Source of the DNA: Hymenoscyphus infarciens
Taxonomy: Eukaryota; Ascomycota; Leotiomycetes; Helotiales; Helotiaceae
DNA length: 50,261 bases
Reading direction: 5' to 3'
NCBI GenBank assembly: GCA_001414345.1
Contig: LLCB01000376.1
Coordinates: 1 to 50,261, forward strand
Position 1 is the stretch's first letter, and each line of letters begins with the position of its first letter. The translations under genes and the position numbers were made by a program. The notes below the pieces were generated by a model that searched no databases, was not told the origin of the DNA, and was given only the letters and a program-made list of their open reading frames with translations. Shown one piece after another: positions 11,952-22,854 of this stretch.

Positions 11952-14087
11952 TAAAAAGGCTAAACTCTTCTTCGCCGATGATAGTCTTAATAATATCTTC
12001 TTCGAGCTTATCGCTACTCTTTGTTTAGAAGTCGATTTAGCCTCGATTTAGAATATTATAACGATATTCTTAAATAGCTAGGTAATTAGAGACTATCTAG
12101 ACAGCTAGTAATACTAGGGTTTAGTGTCTATATAAATAGCTAGTAAAAATCGTGTTATAGATACGTTAAAAGATTAGAATATACTAAGTGTTCTTAAGAA
12201 GCCTAATAACCCTAGAATCGGTGAATAAGTCGACTCTATAGTTATTACGAAGGCTTCTAAACCTGACCTTACCCCCCCTCTCCCTCTCTCTCTCCTAAAT
12301 CGACATCTTTGAAATATTAGACCTAGTTCTACTATAAGGCGTTAAACGACCTTCTAGAGCTACCTCCTTTTTTAAAAGACCCTCTAAACCCTCTCTAACC
12401 TATAACTACACGCTAAAATAATAAGAGCTTTCGCTTTTAAAGACAACCTTCCTAAATTCAGACGATATATAAATAATAGGTAGATAAGATAAAGGTAAAA
12501 GGTATATAAAAGATAAAACAATCGGTTAGAAAGATAGAGGATAAAATTATAAGTAAACTTCGAAGTTAATAAAAACACTCTGTTTTTAAACTCTTACTAA
12601 ACTAACTCTTATTTAACCCTTCTTTACTTTTAAGCTCTAATTTAGACCTTTTTCACTTAAGAGACACCGCTGCCTTTAATACCTTCTAACTTACCCGACA
12701 TAGTACTAAAGCCTCTTTAAATACTCTCTAATCTTAATAAAAAAGTAAGATAACTATTCTATATAAATGCCGACTACTATAGTTTACCTCTAATATATAA
12801 AGCTCTTATCTAGGGTACGATAACTAGACTAGCTAGGAACTACCTAGAGCCTAGATATAAGTTAGAATTAGTTTAGAATACTTTCTAAGATTAAGAAGAG
12901 ATAGTTACTCTTTTTAGATACCTACTTTTTAACCGGTTATAAGACAGAGGATACTTAGAACGCTTTCAGATCCTTATAAATAGACGATAAAGATAGTCGA
13001 ATTCAGTTCTGCTACGTAGCGTTGAGCGACAACCCCTTTCAGAGATACTACTCCCCTTTTCGAAAGACACCCCTCTAAACCCCTTCTAAATCACACCTAT
13101 ATACTAAGATCTAGAAGATCTTAAAGAAATAATAACAGTCGAAGAGACTAGTAGGACTTCTTAAATATAGAACAGATATAGTTAGTTATATAAGCTTTAG
13201 AAGTAGGAAATCAAGAAATAAGGAACCGGCTAGCCGAGCTAGAAAGACGGATAAGCGACCTTACATTTCAAAGTCAACAAATTACTTCGCCTCCGAACCC
13301 TCCCCGATCCAACCCTCTCCTGCTTCTAAGCTCGAATTCATACCTCTTTCGGCTACGGGCAGCTGCCTCTGATGCCTTCCTACTACTTCCTAACTCTCGA
13401 ATCTCGAATCGGATATAAATTAGTCGAAATACGCTTTCCTTTAGAACGAAACTCAGAAGCGAGCTCTTAGCTAAGTTATCGTTGTCTTTAATAATACCGA
13501 CTAAACATTATCTAACTCTACTCTAATCTTCTCTTAAACCTCTACTAGTAAATAACTAAAAAGACTACGAATACTTAGTTATAACCTAAGTCCTAGCTAC
13601 TAGTATAAAGGTTAAAAGAGGTAGAAGTTAAAAGAGATAGAAGTAGAATTAAGAGAAGAATACGTTAAAGAAACTTTTACTAACTTTAAAAGGTTACTTT
13701 TTAAGTATAGCTATACTTAGAGAGATACTAGAATTAGAATACTTCTTTTATATATAGGATAAGATTATACCTTAGCTCTAGAACCTATCTACTATGCTTA
13801 AGAGACGCTAGAATTATAACTTTACTAAAATAGTAAACAATCTTTTAGCTATAGATAAAGAGATATGCTAAAATACTAAGTTACTTATAATTAGTACTCT
13901 GGTTTAAAAGAATACCTATCCATCCTTGTCCAGTTTAGCTCTGAATCCCTTATAATATAATAGTAACTCTTCTTTAAAATTAGAAGATGAATAAGTCTTT
14001 AAATACCTTGAAGGGAATAAGGCGGCCTATGGGCCTAAGTAACACAGTTCCTACGATAGTACTGAAAAATGTTATACCTGAAACTGT

Positions 14088-14560
14088 ACCCCTTTTTTGT
14101 TATTCTAAATATTAGATAGTATTTTCAAATTCGGTAACAACTCCTTTGACTAGCTGAAACTACCTCTTTTGTTGTTTTGAACTTCGGACAGCGAAACTCT
14201 TTAATATTTAGTAATAAACTCTTTTAACTAGCTGAAACCCTACCTATTATTATCCTGAACGTCGGATAATAATTTTAACTTTAACAACTTTGGTATTAAG
14301 TTTATTTAACTAGCTAAACTACCTCTTTTTGTTGTCTTGAACTTTAGACAGCGTTTTTAATATTTAGTAACAACTCTTTTATTTTAACTAGCTGAAACCT
14401 CCCTCTTTTATTATTCCTAGATACTTAGATAATTTAATAAACTTTAGTAATAACTTTGCTTTTAACTACCTAAAACTACCCTTTTTATTATTCTAAACTT
14501 TGGATAGCGAAACTCTGATAACTTTAGTAATAACTCTTTTAACTAGTTGAACTCTTACTA
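14088..14560. repeat. Minisatellite, about six ~80-bp units, inside the nested element
   Basis: Roughly six diverged tandem units of 70-85 bases. Each carries a CCTCTTTT / TTATT-type run, a GAACTTCGGACAGCG-like word, a TTTAGTAACAACTC-like word and then ACTAGCTGAAACTAC-like words. Units differ by indels and RIP-type changes. Confidence 0.65.
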
Positions 14561-15296
14561 ACTCTAGTAAGGAGTCTTTCTTATATTCTTTCTCTCTTTC
14601 TTACTTTCTTTTCACTTCTGGCTAGGCTAGAAGTCCTTTTTTTATTTAAACTTTTTAAATTAGATATAAATTAGTATACTTTTAAAAGGATAGTAAACTC
14701 TTAGCTAAGTTATTACTATCTACGATATTATTAACTTTTTAGTTCTAACTTTACTTTAAACTTTTTTAGAATATATACTCTTTTTTTATTTGAATTTGAA
14801 TCTAATGTAAATTAGTACACTCTTAAAGTAAGCTCTTAACTAAGTTATTACTACCTCTTAACTAAACGACTTCTGATTCTACACTAAATTCGACTTTGAC
14901 TCTGTTTTAAATTTTTAAACTTTTTGAAATTTTTAAACTTTTTAAACTTTTTAAACTTTGAACTTTCTCTAACCTACTAGACAGGATTAGACTATACTCT
15001 TTTAGTAGACGCGAATACTTACTTTTAATATTAAAGGATTAGAAACGAAGTCTTTTCATAAGTATCTATAGTTATAATTTAAAACTGATATCTTAATATC
15101 TCGTCTCGCTTATAATATTATAATAAATAAAGTATCTTTAAACCTAGGTTAGCTATAATTTAGACTCTAATCTACCTTCTTACTTATAATAAAATTAATA
15201 AATACGATAAATGTTATAATACTTATACTATTCTAATTCAGCCTTAAACGATAAGAAAGAGAAGACTTAAGACGAGTCTTTTTTAAGAGAGGAGGA

Positions 15297-15607
15297 TATA
15301 ACAGTATACTGTCATTCTAGATAGCTAAGAGTATCTGCTATATATAAGGTTTTAGTAGTTATTGTCTTATATTATCTGTTTTAGAAAGGTTATATAGATT
15401 TAAGCTTTTATATTAGCTGAGGTTATTCGGTTTTAGACCCTTTTATATAGTCTAAACCTCTTATATATAGTAGCCTACTCTCTTAGAGTTAGAAAAGGCT
15501 AGTTTAGCCTTTTCTTCTATATTAGAGCCTAGTATCTATATACGTTATTCTACTATACGTACTCTTATATGCCTCTACTATAGTAGTATGAATTTCGTGC
15601 TATTATA
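15297..15607 (+). repeat. 3' LTR of the nested element
   Basis: 311 bases preceded by the purine-rich stretch AAGAGAGGAGGA and followed by the ACTAA duplication. Its outer (right) end retains C and G (AATTTCGTGCTATTATA) where the left LTR has lost them. Confidence 0.92.
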
Positions 15608-15612
15608 ACTAA

Positions 15613-17100
15613 TTAAGAGGAGTAGTAAAACAGCGATAGAAGGTTACTAGTTTTAAGTAGTTAGAAAAACATATATAAGCTTTTAAGAGAGTAAAAAAGA
15701 AGGTATATATAAATATTATTATAGCTAGAGATAGTAATCTATAATATTACTTAGTAACTAATATATTAGAGACTAGCTATAGAAGTGTTCTTTTTTAATT
15801 ACTTAGAAGTATAATTAGAATAGAAGCTAAGTTTATAAAACCAGCTAAAATAAATATTATTATATTTATATCTTTTTAACTTATACTAATATAGTAAAAG
15901 TACTATACTACTAAGTAAGAAGCTTATATAATACTTCTAGGCCTAGAAGAATTATATTATTTTATTTAAGAAATAAATATCCTAGTAAAAGTATATACTA
16001 ATTACTCTACTTTAATAATAGTAATTTAAAGTAATAATATAAAAGAGTAGATTATTTATTAGTAAATAAGACTTACTAAGTATAACTTTAAAATTATTAA
16101 TATATTTAAGAAATTATTAATAGTAATAGATAGGTTATTTAGAATTATTAGATACCTAGCTTATTAATATCTAGTAGGATTTAAAGAATTTACTCTCTTA
16201 GCTATAGTATTAGAAATCGTAAATAGAAAAGTAGAGATAGATAAAACTTTAAGATTTAAATTAATCTATAATAATATCTAAGAATAAATTTAAGAAAAGA
16301 AGAAATAATAAGTAAAGTAGTTTATCTTATAGTATATTAATACTCTAGAATATAAAATCATAAGTACTATACTATATATAGGAATATTAACTAAATTATT
16401 TAAGAAAGTTACTAAGAAGTAAGCTATAAATTTAATAATATTAAAAGAAGATAAACTATTATATTTAAAATTAGTATTTTAAGAATAAGCTAGGAAACTA
16501 GTATTCTATATTATACTAGAGTAAGTAGTAGTAGTACTTTAATAATTATATAATTCTTATAAGTACTTTATAGAAAAACTTATACTAAGAAGAACTATTA
16601 GAAGATTCTAGTAGTCTACTAGAACTAAGGATATTACTATATACTACTATTTATATTTAAATTACTAATTCTTAAGACCTCTTAAGCTAATAAAAGGACT
16701 TATACTAATCTTATATTTATAACTATAGGATTTAGTAGGATTTAATTATATTAGTTCTATCTTACTAGTAGTAAAGTTAAGAGTAAGATTTATACTATTA
16801 ATAGTTAATTATTTAATAAGGTAGGCGACTTTTAAACTATAATAAGCTATAATATTAGTAAATATATTATATAGTTTTTAATAATAGGTAGTAAGACTAT
16901 TTAAGTAGCTAAGAGTAGCTTATAGTAATAATAGTACTTATTTTACTAGAGAGGTATTTCCTATAGAGTTAGTTAAGAATAGAGTATACTAATACTTTAT
17001 ACCTATATTATACTCTTAATCTATAGAGTTAGTAGAAGTATATATAAAGATGTTTCTAAGAGCTTTAAAAGTAGAATTATAAGCCTTATTAGTAAAGATA
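15613..17100 (+). pseudogene. Degraded RNase H and integrase of the large element
   Basis: The reading frame resumes after the ACTAA duplication. An RNase H segment with a LGLEELYYFI helix and following V-K-V-Y-T strand lies at about 15.75-16.1 kb. The integrase core follows: a DLVGFNYISSI start at 16729, a first catalytic strand reading IVNYL (Asp to Asn) near 16801, and YSNNSTYFT at 16921-16947, where Y-S-D-N-G-T-H-F-T is expected. An ELVEVY helix lies near 17030. Every difference from the expected residues fits a C-to-T or G-to-A transition. All segments are in one frame, with stops only from RIP. Confidence 0.75.
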
Positions 17101-20100
17101 TTCTAGTAGAATAAGTATTATATAAGAATTAAAGTAGTATTATAGTTAAGAGATATATATATTTATAGATTTACCTTAGTCTAACTTATACTTAGAGAAA
17201 ACCCTTAAGACTTATTATTTAACTAACTAGTAGAAACTTAGCTATAGATAGTATTAGTAGAAGTAGTAGTATAGAAGGAAGGAATTAAGTTACTTATTAT
17301 AATAATAGTAAGCTAGTTAGTAGAAGAAGTGCTTAAAGAAAGGCTTATTATATTAGATAAAATATAAGAATTAGTAAATCAGAGATAGTTAGTAGAGTAG
17401 GTTAAGATAGTAGAGGTAGTAGTAATATAAAACTCTTTACTAAAACTTAGTAACCTAGTATTATTATAAAGGTTATAATAGAATAGTTAGTACTCTTATA
17501 AACTAGAGCTAAGATAGTTAGAGCTATACTAAGTTAGAAAGATAGATATAAATAATATCTTAGTATAGTTAGAGAATCTTATAATATATAAACTAATAGG
17601 TAAATATTACTTTAATTATATTAAAAAATTTATTAAGAGATTAGAGAATAATTAAATTATTAGCTATTAGAAAACTATTATAAAAATTAATAAAGACTTA
17701 AAACTGATTATAGTAAATTATATATAGATAGTAAAATAAAGTAAAAAAGAGTAAAAGATAATAATTATTAAAGAAAAGATACTAGTAAAGTAAAGATTAA
17801 AAACAATAGACCTATCTAATCTATTATATACTTATAAATACTCTCTTAATAAAGGAATAAGAGAAGTTATAGATAATAGATACTAGTAAGATTAAGCTAT
17901 AAACTTATATAGTTTAGTTAAGAGGCTAAACCTTCTTTAAAAAGGAGGAGAGGAGATTAAGGTATATTAGTAAGAATATACTTTATTAGATAGTAGAAGG
18001 TTTATAGAATATAATTAGAGGAGAAGTTAGAGATATTTAGAAGTAGGAAATATTAATATATAAGGAATAATAAAGAGATCGAGTATTAGTATTTTAGAAT
18101 TATAGCTATAAATAGTTAAGAGGAATAAGATATCTAAGGAGAATAGAGAGTAAAAAGATAAACTTTATCTTTAAAGCTAAGGAAAAAAAAAAAGATAAGG
18201 CTTTAAAGTAGAGCTTAGTATATATATATCTCCTTTAAGCTTAACCTAAGATCTTATAATATAATATAACTTTTCTTTACTATAATAGATTAAAAACTTT
18301 TAGATTAAGTATAATAACCTTTCTCTTACTTAATAATAAGTAATATTAAACTTAAATTAAATACTTAAGAGATAAGACTTTTTAAGTAGATTAGAGATAG
18401 ATAGAAACTAGCTATAAATTAAAGATAAAGGTAAAGGTACTAATATTCTAAGTATTATTAAGATTAAATATACTACTATAACGTAAAAATAAACCTATAA
18501 TAATTAAGAATAACTTATGAATTTAATAACCTTTAATATAACTAGGATAAGTAATATTTTAGAAGTTAAATCTATACTTAAATAAATAACTATTATAGAA
18601 GATTAACTATTACTAAATAACTATATTTTAGTAAAGTAAAGTAAAGAGCTATTCTATTATTCTATTAAATTAGATTTAGAGAGAGAGATAGATTATAAAG
18701 TAGATGATTTTTTAAGTACTAAAGACTATTACTTAGAACCTAAGAAAGCTAGCTCTAGTAACTAGTCTAAGCTAAAAAGCTAATTAGGTAAGAGTAGAAA
18801 TATAATTAATATCTATCTAATAATAAATAGCTAAGTAAAAGAAGGAGAAAGTAAAGATAATATAAGTAGTAACTTAGACTTTGATTATAACTTATATAAG
18901 TTAGAATTAGTTATTAGAAAGATAGATAAGATAAAGAAGGAAGAGGAATATAAATATATAATATTTAAAGATAGGATAATAAGCTAGTCTAAAGAAGATT
19001 TTAATAGTTTATATAAACTTAAAGAATTAAAAGAAGAGGATAATATAGCTAGTAAGCTTAATATATATTTACTTTATTATACTAAGAAGGGTTAAATCTA
19101 TTTACTAATAAAATACTAAACTTTATAAAAACCTTTAGTATATTATATATAAGATAAGGTACTACTACTATAAAGAAAACGATTTATACTTAAGCTAGAT
19201 AAAAAGTATAAAGAATTAAAGATATTATAAGAGGATATAACTAAGATACTTAAGAATACTAAGTTTATAAACATATTCTACTAAGGACTAATAACTTAGA
19301 AGTTAACTAATATAATTTATTAGTTTAATAAAAAAGATTTAAAAGAAGAATTCTTAATATAGACTATAGAAGATAAGAGATTAGGTAATAATAAGTATAA
19401 TACTATTAGAATTACGTGTTTTAAAAAGGAGATTTATCTTAGAGTAACCTAGCTCTTATAGATTATTCTAGAAACTAAGAGAGTAGGATAATATTAACTA
19501 TTAAACTAACTTTATATACTACTTAACCTTTTTAATATTATAAAAGGAGATTCTAAGTAGTTAAACGTTATTAGATAAAAAGTCTTAAATTAGTTAGAAA
19601 TAATTAATATAAAGATTTAAAAAGCCTTAGAAAAGAATAATTTAATATTTAATATACTAATACTTTATCTAATATATTTAGGAAAAGAGGGACCTTATAA
19701 CTATATATCTTTCTACTATATAAGTTAATAATTATTTAAGAATATTTAGATAGACTTAAAGACTTAAGCTAAAGTAGGAAAGAATAAAGAGGACCTTTAG
19801 TATAAAATAAAGCTAGTAATAGAAGGTTAAGAAACCCTTTTAGAGAGAAGAGACAAATTAGATAACTTAATTAGTAAAACGCTAGAAGTAAATCTATATA
19901 TACTTCTTTTAAGAGTTATAAGAGGAAATTATAATATATTATAAGTATTATAAGTAAGTTAACTTAAGAAACTTATATAAGAGGAAGAGGTAGAAAATAG
20001 AAGAGAGGAGTTAGATAATAATAATCTAAAACTAGATAAGAGTAGAGAAAAGGTTACTATTACTTATAGAAAGAAGAAAATAAAGTCTATAGCCTAATTA

Positions 20101-21555
20101 TTAGTATAAGTTAGAAAGAATAAGATATTAAAATATAGAATAGAGACTAGAAAGGACCTTCTAATATCTACTTTAAGAGATATAGAGATGTTATTATTAA
20201 GTAAGAAGAAATATAAACATATAAGTAAAGTGTTTAATAAGAAAAGACGTTATTTAAAAAGGTATAGAAAGAGTATAATTAAATAGTAAAGAGATAATTA
20301 GCTAACTCTTAGTAGTAAAGAGATTAATAAACTATAAAAAGAATTCTTAAAGTTAAAGCTTATAAAGCTTTATCTAGACCTTTTTAGAATAAAAGAATAG
20401 TTATTAGATAAATATAGAAAAGATCTTAGATCTTATAAAGAAAAAGAGTAATTTAAGTTACTAATTTATATATAAAAAAGAAAGGCTTCTAACCTTCTAG
20501 AAATAAATATTTAAGAAGAGATATAGTAATTATTTAAGAAATAGAAGTTATTAAAAGATACTTAAGATTAAATTTAAGAAAAGAAGACTAAGATATATAA
20601 ATTATATTAAGATCTAGTATTATACTTAAAATATAGTTATATAGACTAAATATATTACTTTATAGAATTATAATAGAAATTAAATAGTATAGCTAGAGAT
20701 TATATAACTACTTTTAAATAATTAACTAATAAAGAAGAAAGAGATAGTATAGTATTAATATTTAAGAGGAGATTAACTAAGTTAGAAGGAAGAGATTAGA
20801 CCTAATAAACACTTTTTTAAGAGGCGATTATAAAAGGATATTTAGTAATATATAATTGATTAGATATATATTAGACCTTAAGTAATATTAATTATACTTT
20901 AAAGATTAAGCTAGAAGAGTAGATAAAGATTCTCTAACTAGAGATAAAAAGCTAAAGAGAAAAAGGAAAAGTACTAAAAGCTAGTAAGGGAATACTAAAT
21001 AAGAATATGTCTAAGAAAACACTTACCTCTTTATAATATTAGATATTAGGAAACTAAACTAAAAAGAAACTAGTACTTCTAAAGAAGAGAGTTGTTAATA
21101 TAAAGAGCTAGTCTATAGTTAATAGCCTACCTAGTAATAAAGAGCTAAGTATAACTCTTATACTATAACACTCTAGTATTAAAGTATTTAATAATTTTAA
21201 CTTAAACCTAAATCTAATATTAAACCCTATTATAATAGAGGCTTCTACTCCCTAGTTTAATACTAAGTTCTTTAATCTAAATAGTAAGATAGAATATAAG
21301 TAATAGATAAAAGAAGTTAAAATAATTAAAAAAATAAAGTAAGAAAAGGCTAATAAAAGTAAAATAGAATAATTAAAAGAAGTAGAGAATAGATAAGTAG
21401 AATTAGTACGTTATAAACAAGTATATATTTAAGGTTATAGGTTAATTTATAAGAGATTATAATATAAGAAGGACTTTAAAATATTTATATAACTAATCAT
21501 ATTAGTAATATAGGTATAGGTAGAAGAACACCTACCTAAAAGGGGAGGGAGATAG
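17101..21555 (+). pseudogene. Long extra reading frame downstream of integrase in the large element
   Basis: After the integrase the same frame (codon starts with remainder 1) continues for about 4.45 kb, some 1,480 codons, to a TAG at 21553-21555 directly before the right LTR. I checked the frame at more than a dozen points between 17.6 and 21.5 kb and found no shift. The stops met are TAA and TAG, plus a TGA near 20.86 kb, each explicable as a mutated Gln, Trp or Arg codon. The predicted product is rich in Lys, Glu, Leu, Ile and Gln, with helical, partly coiled-coil character. I do not recognise a domain. It could be a C-terminal extension of Pol, an additional protein, or an old capture of host sequence. 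Confidence 0.6.
21538..21555 (+). other. Polypurine tract of the large element
   Basis: An A/G run directly left of the 3' LTR, the expected site for plus-strand priming. It also fixes the element's orientation as left to right. Confidence 0.8.
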
Positions 21556-21556
21556 T

Positions 21557-21715
21557 TATTAGAGCGATAATCGCTTTAGTACTTATCTAGCCTAATAATT
21601 CACTTTGCCTATACTTAGATGTTTAAGGCCTTTCGTAGCTAGTCTCCTCTTTTATCATCTCTATATAATATAATACTTTAACCCCTATCTCCGGATACTA
21701 GGCTACTGCTATACA
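21557..21715 (+). repeat. 3' LTR of the large Gypsy-type element
   Basis: 159 bases, ending TACA, followed by ACGA. The outer (right) end keeps CCCCTATCTCCGG where the left LTR reads CTCTATCTCTAG. Confidence 0.93.
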
Positions 21716-21805
21716 ACGAGTGACCCCGCTAAGCCCCCGAGGTTCAGCTGGCTACTCTGAAGCTGTCAAAACTAACTCGACTTGACTAGACTCGTGCTTG
21801 TATAA

Positions 21806-22189
21806 CTTGTAAAAGATCTAGCCTTTTTACCTTTTGCAAATGCCTTAAGATATCCGCTAAGCCATAAAAAAGGTTTAATGTGTTTAATAAATGCTGCAAA
21901 CGGTTTAATAACTCGAATATTACAAATGAACAAAGTATGCGTAAAATATAATATTGATTTGTTGGATACTAAACCTTTAACTTTTAAAAATGGCTGATTT
22001 AGTGGATTTATAGACAGTGATGGTTCAATTTATTTTAATGAAAAAAGTGGACAAGTGCCTATAACTGCCTCTCAGAAAAATAAATATTTATTAGAGCCCT
22101 TAATAAAAAGTTATTCTGGTAGCGTTGACATTTCTAGCCCGAAAACAGAGGCTTTTAAATATATTATTTATAGAAAACAGCCATTTTAG
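21806..22189 (+). pseudogene. Nuclear mitochondrial insertion: LAGLIDADG homing endonuclease fragment
   Basis: One frame is open from 21806 to a TAG at 22187-22189 if the TGA at 21995-21997 is read as Trp, as in the fungal mitochondrial code. The segment RYPLSHKKGLMCLINAANG, a FSGFIDSDGS motif (21998-22027) and the following ITASQKNKYLLEPL and RK segments are typical of LAGLIDADG endonucleases encoded in group I introns of mitochondrial genes such as cob or cox1. Only one of the two LAGLIDADG motifs is present, so it is a partial copy. It sits about 90 bases beyond the retrotransposon, in otherwise nuclear-looking DNA. It cannot be expressed as a full protein in the nucleus. How the fragment arrived is inference. 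Confidence 0.85.
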
Positions 22190-22854
22190 CAAGCTCTAGC
22201 AACATGAGATACCTCCCCTCGTACATAGGAAATCTCTCTCTCACAACAATCTTGAAATTGGATTTTTACAAGTTTGTAAATTATTTTGTCACTACCTATT
22301 ATCACCTCTCCTGTATTTACAACTTATTTCTCCACCGATTCAACTACAGGCCCACCTCTAAACCAATAGACAAATATAAACAAAAATGCCCTCCAAGAAT
22401 GGCAGAAATTGAGAAACGCCAAATCGCTGCAACCCAAAATCAAAAACGCGCCAACAGATATTTTAATGCTTTTTTTCAATTAACGCTATGCTAGTACTCC
22501 AAGAGAGAAACTTTTCGATGGTATAATGCTTGCTGCTTGCCAAAAATCATCCAATTGTCATTTTTGTCCTCCTGGGTATTTTTTGATTCATAGAGTGGAG
22601 AGGTCATTCATTACAAGATAGAAAGAGAGAATAGAAGGCGAGAATAGAAAAAGAACGCCATATACCATGCAAGTATAAAACCAAAAAACGCCGTGCTCGC
22701 TGAGGTATGCTGAGAAGAAGTCCAGAAATCGAATATTGAGAATATGAATCTTTGCATGTCAGCCAAGGGCAGAAAAAGGCATGACACTCAACAGAAAAGT
22801 TTCCTCGTGAATATAGTCGAATGTCGAAGGGGAGAAGTATCCATGTGGCGGTCC
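22190..22854. other. Intergenic region, 3' flank of the F-box-like gene
   Basis: Moderately AT-rich single-copy-looking sequence between the mitochondrial fragment and the stop codon of the F-box-like gene, with short open frames only. I see no RNA gene or repeat. Confidence 0.5.

Larger units (their letters stand above)
11641..15607 (+). mobile_element. Nested 3,967-bp LTR element, apparently non-autonomous
   Basis: The element has 311-base LTRs at 11641-11951 and 15297-15607, a purine-rich tract just left of the right LTR, and the five-base duplication ACTAA at 11636-11640 and 15608-15612. It splits the larger element's polyprotein gene between reverse transcriptase and RNase H. The 3,345-base interior contains no RT, RNase H or integrase motif that I can find on either strand, so it looks like a non-autonomous (LARD-like) element. 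The interior is less heavily mutated than the host element. The insertion plus duplication is 3,972 bases, a multiple of three, so the host frame resumes unchanged. Confidence 0.9.
5961..21715 (+). mobile_element. Large RIP-mutated Gypsy-type LTR retrotransposon (contains a nested element)
   Basis: The element is bounded by 159-base LTRs at 5961-6119 and 21557-21715. A purine-rich tract abuts the right LTR, and ACGA occurs immediately outside both ends (5957-5960 and 21716-21719), suggesting a four-base target duplication. Without the nested insertion and its duplicated target it is about 11.8 kb, long for a Gypsy element. In order on the plus strand I can see a Gag-like region with a CCHC knuckle, an aspartic protease site, reverse transcriptase, (nested element), RNase H, integrase and a long extra frame. 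Nearly all Gln and Trp codons read as TAA or TAG and Cys, His and Asp codons read as Tyr or Asn, as expected from RIP on both strands. No intact protein is possible, so the copy is dead. Confidence 0.93.

Noticed and set aside
12384..12578. Open frame inside the nested element, minus strand
   Set aside because: AT-driven hydrophobic and Leu/Tyr-rich translation, opposite to the element's direction, no motif.
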